This document shows positions 6,867 to 8,492 of a stretch of 8,492 nt of DNA, piece by piece. The notes under the pieces were generated by a model. The model was not told the DNA's origin, ran no database searches, and saw only the letters and a program-made list of their open reading frames with translations. The translations under genes and the position numbers were made by a program. The stretch is from Halieaceae bacterium (GTDB lineage Bacteria > Pseudomonadota > Gammaproteobacteria > Pseudomonadales > Halieaceae): the NCBI GenBank assembly GCA_011523115.1, contig WTHO01000016.1:1-8492 (forward strand), in the 5' to 3' direction. Positions within the stretch are counted from its first letter, which is position 1, and each line of letters starts with the position of its first letter.

Positions 6867-7544
6867 TTAGCAGTGGAAGGTCACCACATCACCTAGTGAG
6901 GCGCGCTCGGTCGTGACCTCATTGACCGCTGTATCGGTGGGATACCCAAAAGACATGCCGAACATCAGCTGCTCGTGATCGCCCAGAGAGAGCGCCGGAC
7001 GAATCACGTTTGCGAGAAACGCGAGTGCGGTCTGGGGACAGGACCCCAAACCATGGGCGGTAAGGCCCAGCATCACGGTCTGAGCAAACATACCGAGGTC
7101 GCAGGCCTCTCGCAGACCAAAACCGGTGGGCAGCGTGAAGAACGCAACCGCGGGCGCATCGAAAAAACTGAAGTTGCGCATAAACCAGGCGTTGCGCTCG
7201 GCCTTCTGATCACGGGCTATACCCAGTGAATCGTACAAGGCTGCGGCCGACGCATATTGGCGCTCCTTGTAGACCCCCTCGTATTGACCGTCGTAGGGAA
7301 AATCCAGTGCGATCTCGCCCGCCGCAAACTTAGCAGGCAGCTCCTGACGGAGCTGCTCGAGCGTTTCACCCGTGACGACATGCACGAACCAGGGCTGGGT
7401 ATTACAGTTGCTTGGCGCTCGCTGCGCCGTGCCAAACACCGACTCGATAATCTCTCGGGGCACAGGGTCGGACTTAAAGTCGCGCATTGACCGGCGACGG
7501 CTCACAACATCGAGGAATACCTGTGTCGGATTTGCAACGTTCAT
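6867..7544 (-). CDS. Nitroreductase family protein (FMN-dependent NAD(P)H oxidoreductase)
   Basis: The 225-residue product carries standard nitroreductase marks: SRRRSMRDFKSDPVPREII near residue 15 (FMN-phosphate contacts), AQRAPSNCNTQPWFVHVV near 41, and GLTAHGLGSCPQTALA plus MFGMSFGYP in the C-terminal third. Members are homodimeric FMN enzymes that reduce nitro groups, quinones or enones with NAD(P)H; the true substrate here cannot be told. The start is the ATG at 7544, with GAGG 5 bases upstream; a GTG two codons earlier (7550) overlaps that ribosome site and is less likely. It follows the S41 peptidase on the same strand after 57 bases and converges on the ribBA-like gene. It is longer than, and clearly distinct from, the YdjA-like protein at 859-1410: it has the NfnB/PnbA-like SNxxTQPW box rather than PDHxxxxPW. 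The upstream gap contains several ACGA-like repeats and an 8-base palindrome (7579-7586) of unknown meaning. Confidence 0.92.
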   Translation of the reverse strand: MNVANPTQVFLDVVSRRRSMRDFKSDPVPREIIESVFGTAQRAPSNCNTQPWFVHVVTGETLEQLRQELPAKFAAGEIALDFPYDGQYEGVYKERQYASAAALYDSLGIARDQKAERNAWFMRNFSFFDAPAVAFFTLPTGFGLREACDLGMFAQTVMLGLTAHGLGSCPQTALAFLANVIRPALSLGDHEQLMFGMSFGYPTDTAVNEVTTERASLGDVVTFHC

Positions 7545-7601
7545 GGGCACCTCATCGTTTTCGTTCGTATCGTTATCAGCACGTGCGTGTTGGGACTCAT
7601 C

Positions 7602-8492
7602 TCAGCGGAGATTCCCGTCGATGCGCTCCGGTATGTATTCCGCCGACAGCCAAGCGCGCCCCACTCTGCGCTCATTGGCCACCGGTGCGAGCCGCGAACC
7701 TGACCCTGTTGATGGGCAGGCTCCCGTCGCCAGCCAATCCAGCGCTGCGCCAAGCGAAGCCTCCTTGGGGTCGCCAAAGGCGTTGAGAATGTCGTCCTCC
7801 GCCTCACACAGCGTGAACCTCCCCGTGCCCTCCAGTCCTACCTGGTGGTACCCGCCTTGATTCTCGCCGTTAACGATTTCAAAGGCCGTCAACCGCAACG
7901 CCACATCGCAGTCTGAACGCGACAAACCCTCCACAAACTCGTACATGTCCCAACGGCCCTGTCCGACCTGCTTTCCAAAGGTATTGCCGCCCACCATCAC
8001 CACGTCGATGTGCGGATCAAGACCATTGATGATGAGTTCGCTGGCGGAGGCCGTTGAGCGGGAGGTGATAAAAGCAATGCGACTAGGCGAGAACGTGTCT
8101 GAGAGCTCATCAAAGAACCCCCAGTTGCCTTGATCGTCGTTGTAATCAGGGTGTTGGTCGTTGACCTGTATTTTAAATGAGGGCGCTCCTCTGGCCGTCC
8201 GTCCGGCGAGCAAATCCATCATCGTGTCGGCGACTCGCAGTAGACCGCCGCCGTTGTAACGGAGGTCAATAACCAGATCGGTCACATCGTTATTCGCAAA
8301 GACGGTCGCCGCCTCGCTCAGTGACGAGAACCCTTCGGCAGGGTCAAGCGCCGCGTCGATGAACTGCCGGAGGTGAAGGTAACCCACCGGAGCAGTACCC
8401 TCCCGAGCAATTAGCTGTGTCGCCTCCGCCAGAGCCGGAGGTGCGAGCTCCTCTTTAGCCACTAAGACTTCAATTTCCTCAGCGCCTTTTAC
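7602..8492 (-). CDS. S41 family peptidase (C-terminal processing/tail-specific type), 5' end beyond window
   Basis: The frame is open to the right edge, leaving 296 residues, the C-terminal part of the protein. The visible N-terminal stretch (KGAEEIEVLVAKEEL) looks like the last strands of a PDZ domain. The S41 core follows: GYLHLRQFID, the VIDLRYNGGGLL box near visible residue 75, the nucleophile motif STASASELI with the catalytic Ser at about 149, and GNTFGKQVGQ with the catalytic Lys at about 174. The Ser-Lys spacing of 25 equals that of E. coli Prc. The tail contains a conserved-looking CEAEDD...FGDPKEASLGAAL...TGAC stretch found in envelope S41 peptidases; its cysteines could form a disulfide, which would fit a periplasmic or lipoprotein location. 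Any signal peptide lies outside the window. The last 35 or so residues, after TGAC, look like an unstructured tail. Substrate unknown. The nitroreductase follows after 57 bases on the same strand. Confidence 0.9.
   Translation of the reverse strand, partial: VKGAEEIEVLVAKEELAPPALAEATQLIAREGTAPVGYLHLRQFIDAALDPAEGFSSLSEAATVFANNDVTDLVIDLRYNGGGLLRVADTMMDLLAGRTARGAPSFKIQVNDQHPDYNDDQGNWGFFDELSDTFSPSRIAFITSRSTASASELIINGLDPHIDVVMVGGNTFGKQVGQGRWDMYEFVEGLSRSDCDVALRLTAFEIVNGENQGGYHQVGLEGTGRFTLCEAEDDILNAFGDPKEASLGAALDWLATGACPSTGSGSRLAPVANERRVGRAWLSAEYIPERIDGNLR

Noticed and set aside
4410..7114. A 14-base identical direct repeat, GCAGGCCTCTCGCA, at 4410-4423 and 7101-7114.
   Set aside because: One copy is in a spacer and the other inside the nitroreductase coding region; no further copies, mobile-element features or symmetry were seen, and one such match in 8.5 kb can arise by chance.

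Overview
The window reads as one compact, moderately GC-rich stretch of a gammaproteobacterial chromosome. Protein families point to a Pseudomonas/Cellvibrio-type lineage, perhaps a marine one: a FabY-type initiating beta-ketoacyl synthase, a proteobacterial RibBA whose second domain is degenerate, a YdjA-like nitroreductase and an N-terminally anchored PpiC-like protein. The lineage is inference from family resemblance, not a measured match. I see no rRNA, tRNA, CRISPR array, insertion sequence, phage gene or attachment site. No gap between genes exceeds about 105 bases.

Layout. Positions 1-3288 hold a minus-strand block read as fabY-like synthase, then ydjA-like nitroreductase, then a membrane-anchored parvulin-like protein that runs off the left edge. 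The gaps are 45 and 29 bases, so this is probably one operon. Diverging from it across about 100 bases is a plus-strand block (3392-6775): a GlxA-type AraC-family regulator (DJ-1/PfpI-like domain plus HTH), an acetyl-CoA acetyltransferase-type thiolase, and a RibBA-like protein with an intact-looking DHBP-synthase domain but no zinc site in its GTP cyclohydrolase II-like half. These meet a convergent minus-strand pair at a small inverted repeat: an S41 (tail-specific/C-terminal processing) peptidase entering from the right edge, then a second, different nitroreductase.

How they may work together. The thiolase and the fabY-like synthase both act on acetyl-CoA-derived condensations. The divergent regulator sits where it could control both arms; the regulation itself is inference. 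Two FMN-dependent nitroreductase-fold proteins flank a riboflavin-precursor enzyme, giving a loose flavin theme. I found no wholly new system. The points most worth a second look are the apparent ATT start codon of the parvulin-like gene, the RibBA paralogue outside a recognisable rib operon with changes in both halves, and the nearly leaderless arrangement of the regulator's best promoter.
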